Shown: positions 18,714 to 27,106 of the stretch, piece by piece
Numbering within the stretch: position 1 is the stretch's first letter
How the letters are laid out: every line of letters starts with the position of its first letter
From: Hymenobacter mellowenesis
Lineage (GTDB): Bacteria; Bacteroidota; Bacteroidia; Cytophagales; Hymenobacteraceae
NCBI RefSeq assembly: GCF_030581005.1
Contig: NZ_JAUQSX010000007.1
Location: 248,001 to 312,000 of the forward strand
Length of the DNA stretch: 64,000 nt
Direction of reading: 5' to 3'
The notes under the pieces: generated by a model
Told to the model about the DNA's origin: nothing
Database searches by the model: none
The model's input: the letters and a program-made list of their open reading frames with translations, nothing else
Made by a program: the position numbers and the translations under genes

Positions 18714-19169
18714 TCAGGGTACCTGCTCAAGCATTTGCTTTAAAACCGCGTTGCGGGCGAGCAAAAACCGAGTCAGGTAACGGGTCAGAAACAAGCGGTC
18801 GAACCACCGACCAACGATGCCCGCCGGACTGCTAAACTCGAACACGTCGCGCATGATGGTGCCGCCCGGCACCGCGTCAAAGTAGTGGTCGTGGCACAGG
18901 GTTTTAAACGCCCCCCGCACCAACTCGTCCCGAAAATGCCGAGGCCGCGTGGCGGCCGTGATGCGCACCGTCAGCCGCTGCCGCACTCCCAAATGCCGGG
19001 CTTCCCAGGTCACCACGTCACCCAGCGCCAACTGGCCGCTGGCGGGGCCATCCAGCACCCGCTCCCCAGTTTGCTGCGTCGAATGGAGGTGAGCCTGCAC
19101 GTTGAGGGCCAACGCATAGCACGCGGCTGGCGATGCTTGGATAAACGTTTCCAACTCGATGCGCGCCAT
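18714..19169 (-). CDS. SRPBCC-family protein
   Basis: A 151-residue START/Bet v1-like (SRPBCC) protein, a fold with a deep hydrophobic ligand cavity. Matching features are the opening strand ETFIQASPAACYALAL, TWEARHLGVRQRLTVRITA, then FKTLCHDHYFDAV and FEFSSPAGIVGRWFDRLFL with a long C-terminal helix. Relatives are annotated as polyketide-cyclase-like or cell-division-inhibitor-like proteins; no catalytic role is implied. It lies 11 bp after the peroxiredoxin stop, in the same direction. Confidence 0.8.
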   Translation of the reverse strand: MARIELETFIQASPAACYALALNVQAHLHSTQQTGERVLDGPASGQLALGDVVTWEARHLGVRQRLTVRITAATRPRHFRDELVRGAFKTLCHDHYFDAVPGGTIMRDVFEFSSPAGIVGRWFDRLFLTRYLTRFLLARNAVLKQMLEQVP

Positions 19170-19180
19170 CGAATAATGCC

Positions 19181-19636
19181 TTAAGCCGGCAGCCCCGCCA
19201 GCACCTTTTTCGCGTTGCTCACGTGGTCCGTTGCCCCGCTCAGCGAGTTGAAAATGTATTGAACAATCCCTTCTTTATCAATCACAAACGTGACGCGGCC
19301 CGGCAGCAGTCCCAATAGTGCGCGGGGCACTTCGTAGAGCTTGCGCACCTTGCCCTCGGTATCGGCCAGCAGTTCGAAGGGCAGGCGGTGCTTCTGAGTG
19401 AATTTCTGGTGGGAGGCCGCGCTGTCGGAGCTGATGCCCACCACTTCGGCGCCGAGGTCTTTGAAATCTTCGTACTGGTCGCGGAACGAGCAGGCTTCGG
19501 CCGTGCAGCCGGGGGTGTCATCTTTGGGGTAGAAATAAAGCACCACGTGGCGCCCGCGCTGCTCGGCGAGGCGGAAGGTGGCACCGGACGTGGTGGTCAG
19601 GGTGAAATCGGGGGCGGGCTGGCCTACTTGTAGCAT
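19181..19636 (-). CDS. bcp: thiol peroxidase of the BCP/PrxQ class
   Basis: Cytoplasmic peroxiredoxin reducing H2O2 and alkyl hydroperoxides with thioredoxin-derived electrons. Length 151 residues, typical of the class. The active-site loop is DDTPGCTAEAC with the peroxidatic Cys at residue 44 and a resolving Cys at 49, the arrangement of BCP enzymes. The open frame extends to 19717; I chose the ATG at 19636 because it begins the standard VGxPAPDF start. First gene of the run Prx - SRPBCC - hydrolase. Confidence 0.92.
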   Translation of the reverse strand: MLQVGQPAPDFTLTTTSGATFRLAEQRGRHVVLYFYPKDDTPGCTAEACSFRDQYEDFKDLGAEVVGISSDSAASHQKFTQKHRLPFELLADTEGKVRKLYEVPRALLGLLPGRVTFVIDKEGIVQYIFNSLSGATDHVSNAKKVLAGLPA

Positions 19637-19774
19637 ACGGTTGAGGTTAATTGAAAGGCGCGGCGCGGGAGCGGCACGATGCGGCTTTACGGCGGCGGCG
19701 GCATCTTTGTGATTCATATAGCGCCGGCCACTCCTTTTTGTTTGGCTAAAGTGTTATTCCGACCTCCGCATTTC

Positions 19775-20473
19775 ATGCTTCAGCCCCGCATCAGCGTCAT
19801 CATTCCGGCCCACAACGAAGCCGGCGCCATTGCCTTGGTACTGGGCGAAATCCCGGCCGGACTGGCGCAGGAAATCATCGTGGTCGACAATAACTCGACC
19901 GACGACACCGGCGCCATTGCCCGGGCCTGCGGGGCCACCGTGCTGCGCGAGCCCCGCCCCGGCTACGGCTACGCCTGCCTGGCCGGCATGGCCCACGCCT
20001 TCGGCCGCCCGCAATCCGACTGGCCCGACATCGTCGTATTTCTCGACGGCGACCATTCCGATTACCCCGAACAAATGCCCGAACTACTGGCCCCGCTCCT
20101 GCGCGGGGAGGCCGACCTCGTGATTGGCTCGCGGGCCCTGGGCGAACGCGAAAAAGGCGCCCTGCTGCCCCAGCAGCGCTTCGGCAACTGGCTGGCGGCG
20201 CGCCTGCTCAACCTGCGCTACAAGGGCAACGTCACCGACCTGGGCCCCTTTCGGGCCATCCTCGCCCCTGCCCTGCAGCGCATTGGTATGGAAGACAAAA
20301 CCTACGGCTGGACGGTGGAAATGCAGGTGAAGGCCTTCCGCGAAGGCTTGCGCGTGGCCGAGGTGCCCGTGCGCTACCGCCGCCGCATTGGCACCAGCAA
20401 GGTATCGGGCACGGTGCGCGGCACGCTGGGGGCAGGCTATAAGATTCTGTGGACCATCTTTCGGTATTGGTAA
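19775..20473 (+). CDS. family 2 glycosyltransferase, polyprenol-phosphate type
   Basis: GT-A fold glycosyltransferase, 232 residues, without membrane helices. It shows the nucleotide-sugar motif VIIPAHNEAGAI, the VDNNSTDDT strand, and FLDGDHSDYPEQ with the metal-binding acidic residues. The size and the GSRALGEREKGAL and NWLAARLLNL segments resemble dolichyl/undecaprenyl-phosphate mannosyl- or glucosyltransferases, so it may make a lipid-linked sugar donor. That would suit the GT-C enzyme two genes downstream, which uses such donors. Start chosen at the ATG at 19775 rather than 19679. Confidence 0.85.
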   Translation: MLQPRISVIIPAHNEAGAIALVLGEIPAGLAQEIIVVDNNSTDDTGAIARACGATVLREPRPGYGYACLAGMAHAFGRPQSDWPDIVVFLDGDHSDYPEQMPELLAPLLRGEADLVIGSRALGEREKGALLPQQRFGNWLAARLLNLRYKGNVTDLGPFRAILAPALQRIGMEDKTYGWTVEMQVKAFREGLRVAEVPVRYRRRIGTSKVSGTVRGTLGAGYKILWTIFRYW

Positions 20474-20490
20474 TGCAATTTAAAAGCGCC

Positions 20491-20577
20491 TGTCATCCTG
20501 AGCGCAGCGAAGGACCTTATCACATTCAGACCAATCGTTCGGGCGTGATAAGGTCCTTCGCTGCGCTCAGGATGACA
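20491..20577. repeat. palindromic element B1 (TGTCATCCTGAGCG type)
   Basis: Shorter inverted repeat with arms TGTCATCCTGAGCGCAGCGA ... and the reverse complement ending GGATGACA, and about 25 bp of centre with CCAATCG. The arms carry AAGGACCTTATCA in place of the AAGCATCT of the A elements. The same sub-type recurs at 61972. Confidence 0.9.
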
Positions 20578-20618
20578 GACATATTTATGCTACCTCTCTA
20601 TACCGTTCCTTTTTGCTG

Positions 20619-22076
20619 ATGCCGGTTCTGCCCATTTTGCTGGTGGCGGTTTACGGCCTGTGCCTGCTCTTTATTCTGGGGTTTAGCCTGGGCCAGTGGC
20701 AGCTCACGCGGCTGGCGCGGCGTGCTTATGCGGCCCCCCCGGCCCCGCTCCCACCGATGCCCACCGCGTGGCCGCGCGTCACGGTGCAGTTGCCGCTTTA
20801 TAATGAGCAAAATGTGGTGGAGCGCGTCATCGACGCCACCGCCGCCCTCGACTATCCGCCTGAGCTGCTGCACATTCAGGTGCTCGACGACTCGACCGAC
20901 GCCACCATTGGCCTCGCGGCCGCCCGCGTGGCCCACCACACCGCCCAAGGCCTGCGCATCAGCCACGTGCGCCGCGCCAGCCGCGAGGGCTACAAAGCCG
21001 GCGCCCTGCGCCACGGCCTGGAGGAAACCGACGGAGAATACGTGGCCATTTTCGACGCCGACTTCGTGCCCGAAGCTGATTTTCTGCGGCGCACCATTCC
21101 GTATTTCCTGCAGGATGAGCGAATTGGCGTGGTCCAAACCCGCTGGGGCCACCTCAATGAGAACGAGTCGCTACTCACGCGCCTGCAGGCTTTTGGGCTC
21201 GATGCCCACTTTCTCATCGAGCAAGTGGGCCGCACCTTCGCGGGCTTTTTCATCAATTTCAACGGCACCGGCGGCGTGTGGCGGCGCGCCTGCATCGACG
21301 ACGCCGGCGGCTGGCACACCGATACCCTCACCGAAGACCTCGACCTGAGCTACCGGGCGCAGCTGCGTGGCTGGCGCTTCATCTACCGCGCCGGCATCGT
21401 GGCCCCCGCCGAACTGCCAGCGGTGATGGACGCCCTCAAGTCGCAGCAGTTCCGCTGGACCAAGGGCGCGGCCGAAACCGCCCACAAGCACCTCGGCCCC
21501 GTGTGGCGCTCGCAGCAGCCGCTGGCCGTGAAGCTGCAGGCCACCTTCCACCTGCTCAACAGCAGCGTGTACATCGTCATCATGCTCATGGCCTTGCTGA
21601 GCGTACCGCTGGTGTTTGTGCGGGCCCAATACAGCGAGTACAAGGTGGTTTTTCAGCTGGCGTCGGTGTTTCTGGTGGGGTTCACGCCGCTCATTTACTA
21701 CTATTATTCGGCCTGGCGGCTGGCCCACCCCGACAAGCCGCTGTGGCGCTACCCGGGCTTTTTCCTGCTGTTTCTGTCGGTTTCAATGGGCTTGGCGCTG
21801 CATAATGCCCGGGCCGTGATTCTGGGCTGGCTGGGCCGTCGCACGCCCTTCGTGCGCACGCCCAAGGCCGGCACCGCGCCCGTGGCTCGGCGCCGGCGCT
21901 ACCGCACGGGCGGCGTGGGCCCACTGGTGGCGTTGGAGGGACTGCTGGCAGCCTATTTCGCATTCGGTTGGGGCACGGGCATTTATTTCGATGACTTCGG
22001 ACTGCTGCCCTTCCATACTTTGCTCACGGTGGGGTTCGCGGCCATTTTCTACTACTCGGTGCGCCATGCCCGCTAA
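20619..22076 (+). CDS. processive family 2 glycosyltransferase, cellulose-synthase-like
   Basis: Membrane GT2 enzyme of 485 residues resembling CslA/glucosyltransferase types that extend polysaccharides or glycosylate lipids. An N-terminal membrane helix precedes the catalytic domain, which shows the D,D,D,QxxRW set: LDDSTD, FDADF, TEDLDLSYR and QQFRW. Four or more C-terminal helices follow. A TTG lies two codons upstream, but the ATG at 20619 is preferred. Its stop overlaps the start of the next gene by 11 nt, so the two are translationally linked. Confidence 0.87.
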   Translation: MPVLPILLVAVYGLCLLFILGFSLGQWQLTRLARRAYAAPPAPLPPMPTAWPRVTVQLPLYNEQNVVERVIDATAALDYPPELLHIQVLDDSTDATIGLAAARVAHHTAQGLRISHVRRASREGYKAGALRHGLEETDGEYVAIFDADFVPEADFLRRTIPYFLQDERIGVVQTRWGHLNENESLLTRLQAFGLDAHFLIEQVGRTFAGFFINFNGTGGVWRRACIDDAGGWHTDTLTEDLDLSYRAQLRGWRFIYRAGIVAPAELPAVMDALKSQQFRWTKGAAETAHKHLGPVWRSQQPLAVKLQATFHLLNSSVYIVIMLMALLSVPLVFVRAQYSEYKVVFQLASVFLVGFTPLIYYYYSAWRLAHPDKPLWRYPGFFLLFLSVSMGLALHNARAVILGWLGRRTPFVRTPKAGTAPVARRRRYRTGGVGPLVALEGLLAAYFAFGWGTGIYFDDFGLLPFHTLLTVGFAAIFYYSVRHAR

Positions 22077-23430
22077 GCTTCCTTCGCTTTCGCAATGCGC
22101 GGCTTTGCTGCTGTCGGGCGCGGCCTATGCGGCCCTGGCCTACGCCACGCCGCGGGTGCAGTTTGGGCAGCTGTTGGGGCTGTTTGCGGTGGCGGGGCTG
22201 GCGTATTGGTGGCTGCTGCGCACGCGCCTGCCGCTGCGTTGGGGGCTGGGCGCGGCGCTGGTGTTCCGGCTGCTGTGGCTGCCCGCCACGCCGGCCCTGT
22301 CCGACGACCTTTACCGCTTCCGCTGGGACGGCCTGCTGGTGGCCAACGGCGTCAACCCCTTCCGCTTCCGGCCCGATGAGCTCATTGCTGACGGCGCCCG
22401 CGCCGCCGTACCTAACGAAGCCGCCCGCGCCGCCGTGCTGCCCGAGCTGCAGCAGCTCTACCGGCAGCTCAACTCACCGCACTACTACTCGGTATATCCG
22501 CCGGTTTGTCAGTTCGTGTTCGGCGCCGCCGCCCGGCTGTTTCCTACTTCCGATGCGGGCTTTGCCGCCTGTTTGCGCGTAGTCATCCTGGCTGCCGAGG
22601 CGGGCACGGCCTGGCTGTTACTAACATTACTGCCCGCGCTGGGCTGGCCGGGGCGCCGGGCGTTGGGCTATCTGCTGCACCCGCTGGTCATCGTGGAACT
22701 CACCGGCAACCTGCATTTTGAAGGGCTGGTGTTCGGCTTCATTCTGTTGGCGCTATGGCTGCTGAGCCGGCAGAAGTGGACGGCCTCGGCGGGGGCGCTG
22801 GGGCTGGGCGTGGCCACCAAGCTGCTGCCGCTGCTGGTTCTGCCGCTGCTGGTGCGGCGGCTGGGCTGGCGGCGCTTCGCCGCGTACGCGGCGCTGTGCG
22901 TGGGCACAGTGGCGCTGCTGTTCGGCCCGTTCTTATCGGTTGATTTATTTGTCAATATCGCCCGCAGCCTCAAGCTTTACTTCCGCAGCTTCGAATTCAA
23001 TGCCAGTATCTACTACCTGTTGCGGCCCATCGGAATCTGGCTCACTACTTACAACCAGATTGCCATCATCGGGCCCAGCCTGGCTGTGCTAAGCGGGCTG
23101 GCGGGCTTAGCGCTGGCCTGGCGGGAGCGACGCTCGGAGCTCGCCTCACTCCTGCCTACGCTGCTGCTCATGCTCACGGCGTACTACGCGGCGGCCACCA
23201 CCGTGCACCCTTGGTACCTCACGCTGCTGGTGGGTTTGAGCACGCTCACGCGCTTCCGCTTTGCCCGGGTGTGGGGCGGGCTGGCCATCCTTTCCTACGC
23301 CGCCTATCAAACCTCCGCCTACACCGAAAACCTGTGGCTGGTGGCGCTGGAATACGCCGGCACCTACGCCGTGCTGGCCTGGGAGCTGCGCGCTACTTCG
23401 GCCAGTAAGCGTACCGACGCTGCGCTTTAA
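22066..23430 (+). CDS. GT-C mannosyltransferase-like membrane protein (GT87-like)
   Basis: A 454-residue polytopic protein with about 11 hydrophobic helices. The first periplasmic loop has SDDLYRFRWDGLLVANGVNPFR, and a later loop YYSVYPPVCQ; this acidic pair plus YPP is the signature of GT-C enzymes using polyprenol-phosphate sugars (GT87/MptB/PIG-M-like). It would add sugars to a glycan on the outer face of the inner membrane. The start at 22066 overlaps the preceding glycosyltransferase. Its last 38 bp overlap the end of a convergent gene. Confidence 0.82.
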   Translation: MPAKLPSLSQCAALLLSGAAYAALAYATPRVQFGQLLGLFAVAGLAYWWLLRTRLPLRWGLGAALVFRLLWLPATPALSDDLYRFRWDGLLVANGVNPFRFRPDELIADGARAAVPNEAARAAVLPELQQLYRQLNSPHYYSVYPPVCQFVFGAAARLFPTSDAGFAACLRVVILAAEAGTAWLLLTLLPALGWPGRRALGYLLHPLVIVELTGNLHFEGLVFGFILLALWLLSRQKWTASAGALGLGVATKLLPLLVLPLLVRRLGWRRFAAYAALCVGTVALLFGPFLSVDLFVNIARSLKLYFRSFEFNASIYYLLRPIGIWLTTYNQIAIIGPSLAVLSGLAGLALAWRERRSELASLLPTLLLMLTAYYAAATTVHPWYLTLLVGLSTLTRFRFARVWGGLAILSYAAYQTSAYTENLWLVALEYAGTYAVLAWELRATSASKRTDAAL

Positions 23431-24286
23431 GCTGCAGCGTACGGCCATCCCATGTGGTCTGGCTCAACAAAATGTTGGGGTATTCCTTCGCAAACAGGTA
23501 CGTATTCTCCTTGTCCGGCGCCAGCTTCACGGCCACGCGCCACGCAGCGGGGCTGGAGGCCGTGGCAGGGGTCTCGGTGGTGGTCAGGTGGGCCTGGTAA
23601 TACACGGGCGGCTTGGCCCGATTGGTCTGCTGCAAGTCGAGTACCGTCAGGTCGAAGGCCGGTTTTTGGTCGAATTTCAGGCTGCGCAGAGTGTAAGGCA
23701 AGGCATCTTCCAGAAACAAGTCGCGACGCAGGTCGCGGCTATTGCTGCCCTCGCCGTCCCAGTACGAGTGGTACCACATTTCGAAATTCACACCGTCGTC
23801 GATGATGGACTTGAATGTGTTGCCGCACCATTCCTGCGAGGAGGTGGTCATCTTATAGAGCGCCACGGGCTGGTCGCGCCGGAAAAACAGCGACGTGAGG
23901 TAATGGTACGGGTACTGGTCGGCCTGAATGGAGCAGAACTGGTTGATTTTCATCACCGGAAACAAGTCAGCGCGCTTGTAGTCGTCGGTTTTGACGTTGA
24001 ATTCCTGGTTGAATTCCTCCTTCACCGTAATCATCGTGTACTCAAACGCGCGCTTCTTCTTGTAAATCACGCGCTCAGCGTCGTAGGTGGCCACTTCGGC
24101 CAGGCCGTCTTCCCATAGCTTGTTCATTGCCCAGCCTTGCTCGAAGTAGGGCAGCACCGCCTGCAGGGCCTGGGCCGAGGCCGGGGTCCGGCCCGGTTCC
24201 TTCTCCTTCGATGGGGCATCGCAGCCCAGTAGCGACGCGCTGACAGCCAGTAGCAGCAAGGTGGTTCGAAGGGGGGGACGAAGCAT
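23393..24286 (-). CDS. lipoprotein, family sometimes mislabelled Maf
   Basis: A 297-residue predicted lipoprotein with signal LLLLAVSASLLGC. The mature part contains W-E-D-G-x-A-E-V-x-x-Y followed by a VKEEFNQEFNVKTDDYKRADLFPVMKINQ stretch. I recognise this from a Bacteroidota family that databases have at times labelled septum formation inhibitor Maf. It has nothing of the Maf pyrophosphatase fold and I would not use that name. Function unknown. A perfect -7 box lies 21 nt before the ATG. Confidence 0.7.
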   Translation of the reverse strand: MLRPPLRTTLLLLAVSASLLGCDAPSKEKEPGRTPASAQALQAVLPYFEQGWAMNKLWEDGLAEVATYDAERVIYKKKRAFEYTMITVKEEFNQEFNVKTDDYKRADLFPVMKINQFCSIQADQYPYHYLTSLFFRRDQPVALYKMTTSSQEWCGNTFKSIIDDGVNFEMWYHSYWDGEGSNSRDLRRDLFLEDALPYTLRSLKFDQKPAFDLTVLDLQQTNRAKPPVYYQAHLTTTETPATASSPAAWRVAVKLAPDKENTYLFAKEYPNILLSQTTWDGRTLQLKAQRRYAYWPK

Positions 24287-24307
24287 GTCGGGTGGTTGCA
24301 TTGGCCG

Positions 24308-24315
24308 CAAATGTA
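24308..24315 (-). promoter_or_regulatory. -7 box of the lipoprotein at 24286
   Basis: Reads TACATTTG on the minus strand, a perfect TAnnTTTG match, 21 nt before the ATG. Confidence 0.6.
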
Positions 24316-24420
24316 TCGGCACGGCGCTATTTAAATGGCTCAATGCCGGGCGGCAGACAAATGCATACGCTAAAAAAGCGCCTCACAGTTTGGTTGATGC
24401 TACAAAGCGGCACCGGGCGC

Positions 24421-24957
24421 CTACTTATATGCTTTACGGCCGCGCTTCAGCCACGGGCCCCACAAGGCCGAATACGGGTGCACGTTCTGGGTGGGGCCGG
24501 CGGCATTCTCCACCGGGTAGCCCTCATTCACCCACTCAAACAAGCCGCCGTAGAGGTTGCGCACGTGCTCAAAACCCAGCGCGCGGAGCCGGTCGCCCAG
24601 CCGCTCGCTGCGGTAGCCCACCGAGCAGTAAACCACCACCGGCCGGCTGCGGTCGACGCCTGCAAACTCGGCCGTGGGCACCGAGTCGTAGGGTACTAGT
24701 TGGGCCCCGCGCAGGTGGCTTACCGCGTACTCGTCCGGGGTGCGGGCATCGAGCAGCAGCGGGGCCGTGAGCAGGTTGATTTCCTGCGCCAGCGTGGCCG
24801 GGGCCACCGTGGGCACCGTGTGCTTATAAAGCAACCGGAGCATCCGGTCATAAGCCGTGGAGGAGCCGGCCGCGCGCTTGGCATCGTCGGGGCCACAGCT
24901 GCTGAGGCCGAATAGCCCCAGACACAGGCAGGAGCAGGCAATAAGGGGGAAATACAT
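24421..24957 (-). CDS. rhodanese-domain lipoprotein
   Basis: A 178-residue envelope protein: lipobox LFGLSSC near residue 21, then a single rhodanese domain. The domain shows LLLDARTPDEYAVSHLRGA (the CH2A-type start) and the active-site loop VVYCSVGYRSERL, whose Cys would carry a persulfide. It is likely a periplasmic sulfur-transfer or thiol-sensing protein. Located 40 bp downstream of the AhpD-like gene and in the same direction, so the two may share a transcript. Confidence 0.85.
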   Translation of the reverse strand: MYFPLIACSCLCLGLFGLSSCGPDDAKRAAGSSTAYDRMLRLLYKHTVPTVAPATLAQEINLLTAPLLLDARTPDEYAVSHLRGAQLVPYDSVPTAEFAGVDRSRPVVVYCSVGYRSERLGDRLRALGFEHVRNLYGGLFEWVNEGYPVENAAGPTQNVHPYSALWGPWLKRGRKAYK

Positions 24958-24998
24958 ACCGAATGGCGGCGGGACCGGAACCAGTCCCGCCCGCCGGC

Positions 24999-25331
24999 TT
25001 ACATGGACAGTTCTTTGGCTTTGTTCATCATCATGGTGGCGTGCACCAGCGTGGCCCCGCCCTTGATAGCCGCGCCTACGTGTACGGCTTCCATCATTTC
25101 GGCTTCATCCACACCTTTTTGCAGCGCATCCGAGGTATAGGCGTCGATGCAGTACGGGCACTGCACTACGTGGGCCACGGCGAGGGCAATCAGGGATTTT
25201 TCGCGCTCCGTGAGGGCGCCTTCCTTGAAAACCTCACCGTAATAGTCGAAGAACTTCTTGCCCATTTCGGGCTGCCAGTCGCTGATTTTACCAAATTTGG
25301 CCAGGTCGGCGGGGTTGTAGTAGGAGCTCAT
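24999..25331 (-). CDS. AhpD-like peroxidase, arsenosugar-associated type
   Basis: A 110-residue carboxymuconolactone-decarboxylase/AhpD-fold protein. It shows the redox motif QCPYCIDAYT (CxxC plus a downstream acid) and AVHVGAAIKGGATLVHA. The start (YYNPADLAKFGKI) and overall length match the subfamily named arsenosugar biosynthesis-associated peroxidase-like. The expected partners (radical-SAM ArsS, methyltransferase ArsM) are not nearby; the neighbour is a rhodanese lipoprotein instead. A general hydroperoxide-detoxifying role is the safe reading. Confidence 0.85.
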   Translation of the reverse strand: MSSYYNPADLAKFGKISDWQPEMGKKFFDYYGEVFKEGALTEREKSLIALAVAHVVQCPYCIDAYTSDALQKGVDEAEMMEAVHVGAAIKGGATLVHATMMMNKAKELSM

Positions 25332-25376
25332 GGGGTTGGGGAGTTGGGATGAAGTTGTTATAAACAGTTAGAAAAT

Positions 25377-25481
25377 AACGTCATGCTGAGCGCAGTCGAA
25401 GCATCTTTACCGCCAAAGTAATTCAATCGAATGAGTTTACGGTTGCGGTAGAGATGCTTCGACTACGCTCAGCATGATGTT
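25377..25481. repeat. palindromic element A6 (GCTGAGCG type)
   Basis: Arms AACGTCATGCTGAGCGCAG and CTGCGCTC-like complement ending AGCATGATGTT, with one transition in the right arm; the centre has AAGTAATTCAATCGAATGAG. It lies between the AhpD-like and H-NOX genes. Confidence 0.88.
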
Positions 25482-25508
25482 CTACACCGTTCAATTAAAA
25501 AAGCTACG

Positions 25509-26048
25509 CTACCGCCGCCGCACATGGATGCGCACCCGTTCACCATCCTCGGTAGTAGTGGGCTGCACGTCGATGCGATCGGCCTCGTCGTAATAAGTTG
25601 CCAGGCCGCGCACGATGCCCACGGCCAGCCCGCCCATGCGGCGCGGCGACACGTAGTCGATATACAGCTCATTGGGGCTCAGGCGCGTAACTTCTAGTAC
25701 GGGCGGTGAGTTTTCGGTGTGCTCCTTGCGTACCTGCTTGTGCATGGTAAGTTCGGTATGCTCCAGCATGTCCAGCGTTTTCCACTCGGGCTTGAGCAAC
25801 TTCTGGTACATGTACATGAGGTCGGGCACGAGGTACTCGCCGAATTTTTCGTGCAGCTCACCGGCCGGAATGCCGGTCATCTCGGCGGCTTGGCCCACTA
25901 GGGCGTAGATGTGCTCGTCGGGGTACACGGTTTTATGGTCAAACTCGACGTGCTCCAGGCCCGACAGTTCCATGAGCTTCACCCAGGTGCTGTGGTCGTA
26001 TTGGGTTTGCACGTAGCGTTTTAGCAACGTGAGGATGGTTCCGTGCAT
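25509..26048 (-). CDS. stand-alone H-NOX haem-based gas sensor
   Basis: HNOB/H-NOX domain protein, 179 residues, that should bind haem and sense NO or O2. The family's key residues are all present at the family's spacing: proximal His103, Pro116, and Y132-V-S-P-R136 (the YxSxR motif contacting the haem propionates). The start MHGTI at 26048 is the standard family start. The whole protein is the sensor domain, so a partner must carry the signal. No histidine kinase, diguanylate cyclase or chemoreceptor is adjacent; the nearest regulators are the sigma/anti-sigma pair upstream. Confidence 0.88.
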   Translation of the reverse strand: MHGTILTLLKRYVQTQYDHSTWVKLMELSGLEHVEFDHKTVYPDEHIYALVGQAAEMTGIPAGELHEKFGEYLVPDLMYMYQKLLKPEWKTLDMLEHTELTMHKQVRKEHTENSPPVLEVTRLSPNELYIDYVSPRRMGGLAVGIVRGLATYYDEADRIDVQPTTTEDGERVRIHVRRR

Positions 26049-26184
26049 AAAACCGGGAAGATGAAAAGGGCTAACAAACAATTACCGCCCATCGGCCGGG
26101 CGGGCCAACGGGCGGTAACGGTCCAGGGCAGTTACGCGCGGGCGGCGGCAGGCAAGCTACCAACTTCCCGCGCACATTGTTTCT

Positions 26185-27099
26185 CTAAATATTGCCAACC
26201 ACCGTCATGGTGCTCAGCGTGGGGTTCACGCTGCCGCCTTCGGGCTCCACGGTCATGGCGAAGGTCTGGGCGCTGGCAATGTCTTTCATCAGCTGCAAAC
26301 CCTGGCCGGTGGCCGTGCTGGCCGTGAGCACGCCAGCATCTACCGGCTTGCCTTTGTCGAGGGCCCACAGCTGGTATTGCTTGCCGGCCGGTAGGGCAGG
26401 CAGGCTGCGCACGTCCACGAATACTTTGTGGGTGGCGGCGTTGAACAGCACGCGGGCGTGGGCCGTGGGGGCGGTTTTGGTGCCGGCCAGCGCCACGGCT
26501 TTGAACTCGTCGCTGCGCAGCACCTGGTTTTCCTGGCGCAAGTCGCCCAATTGCCGCTCCACTACCTGCGAGGTGGTGGCAAAGCGCGACTTCTCACTTT
26601 GCAAGGCCACTACCTCGGAGCTGGCATCTTTCCAGCGCGAATAGAGCAATGCATTCACACCCAGGCTCAGCAGTAAGGCCACCGAAGCCGCCATGGCCCA
26701 CAGGGAGCGCGAAGCCGCCGGGGCTTCGGCTGCCGGCGTGAAGGGGCGCACGGTAGCCTCACCAGCGGTGGGCTGCACCGGCGCGGAAGTAGCGCGGGGC
26801 GCTTGCACTACCGCATCCACGTCGGCGCGCAGCGTAGGATTCGGGGTAGCGTTAGCGGCGGGGGCCGCAATCTGGGCCATTACGTTGCCGAGCACCCGCT
26901 CGCGCAGGCCGGCCGGGGGCGCGATGGCATGGGCTTCGGCGTAGAAACCAAGGGCCTGCTGCACTTGCGCCAATTCCTCGCCAACCTCCGGGTGCCGGGC
27001 GGCGGCGGCTTCCACGGCAGCCTGCTCGGCCGGCGAAAGCTCTCCGAGAGCGTACTGCTCCAGAATGCCCGATTCTATGTATGCTTGGATGTTTTCCAC
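26185..27099 (-). CDS. anti-sigma factor, RskA-like
   Basis: A 304-residue single-pass protein. The N-terminal part (YALGELSPAEQAAVEAAAARHPEVGEEL) is the cytoplasmic sigma-binding region seen in Bacteroidota anti-sigma factors. It lacks a clear HxxxCxxC zinc motif. A membrane helix (AMAASVALLLSLGVNALLY) comes at about residue 140, then a coiled coil, then the RskA C-terminal domain (GKQYQLWALDKGKPVDAGVL, FAMTVEPEGG). It starts 7 bp after the sigma factor gene and should hold that sigma factor until an envelope signal releases it. Confidence 0.9.
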   Translation of the reverse strand: MENIQAYIESGILEQYALGELSPAEQAAVEAAAARHPEVGEELAQVQQALGFYAEAHAIAPPAGLRERVLGNVMAQIAAPAANATPNPTLRADVDAVVQAPRATSAPVQPTAGEATVRPFTPAAEAPAASRSLWAMAASVALLLSLGVNALLYSRWKDASSEVVALQSEKSRFATTSQVVERQLGDLRQENQVLRSDEFKAVALAGTKTAPTAHARVLFNAATHKVFVDVRSLPALPAGKQYQLWALDKGKPVDAGVLTASTATGQGLQLMKDIASAQTFAMTVEPEGGSVNPTLSTMTVVGNI

Positions 27100-27106
27100 G
27101 ATGGTA

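Noticed and set aside
23393..24286. Annotating this lipoprotein as septum formation inhibitor Maf
   Set aside because: It lacks the Maf nucleotide pyrophosphatase motifs; the name seems to be a propagated error.
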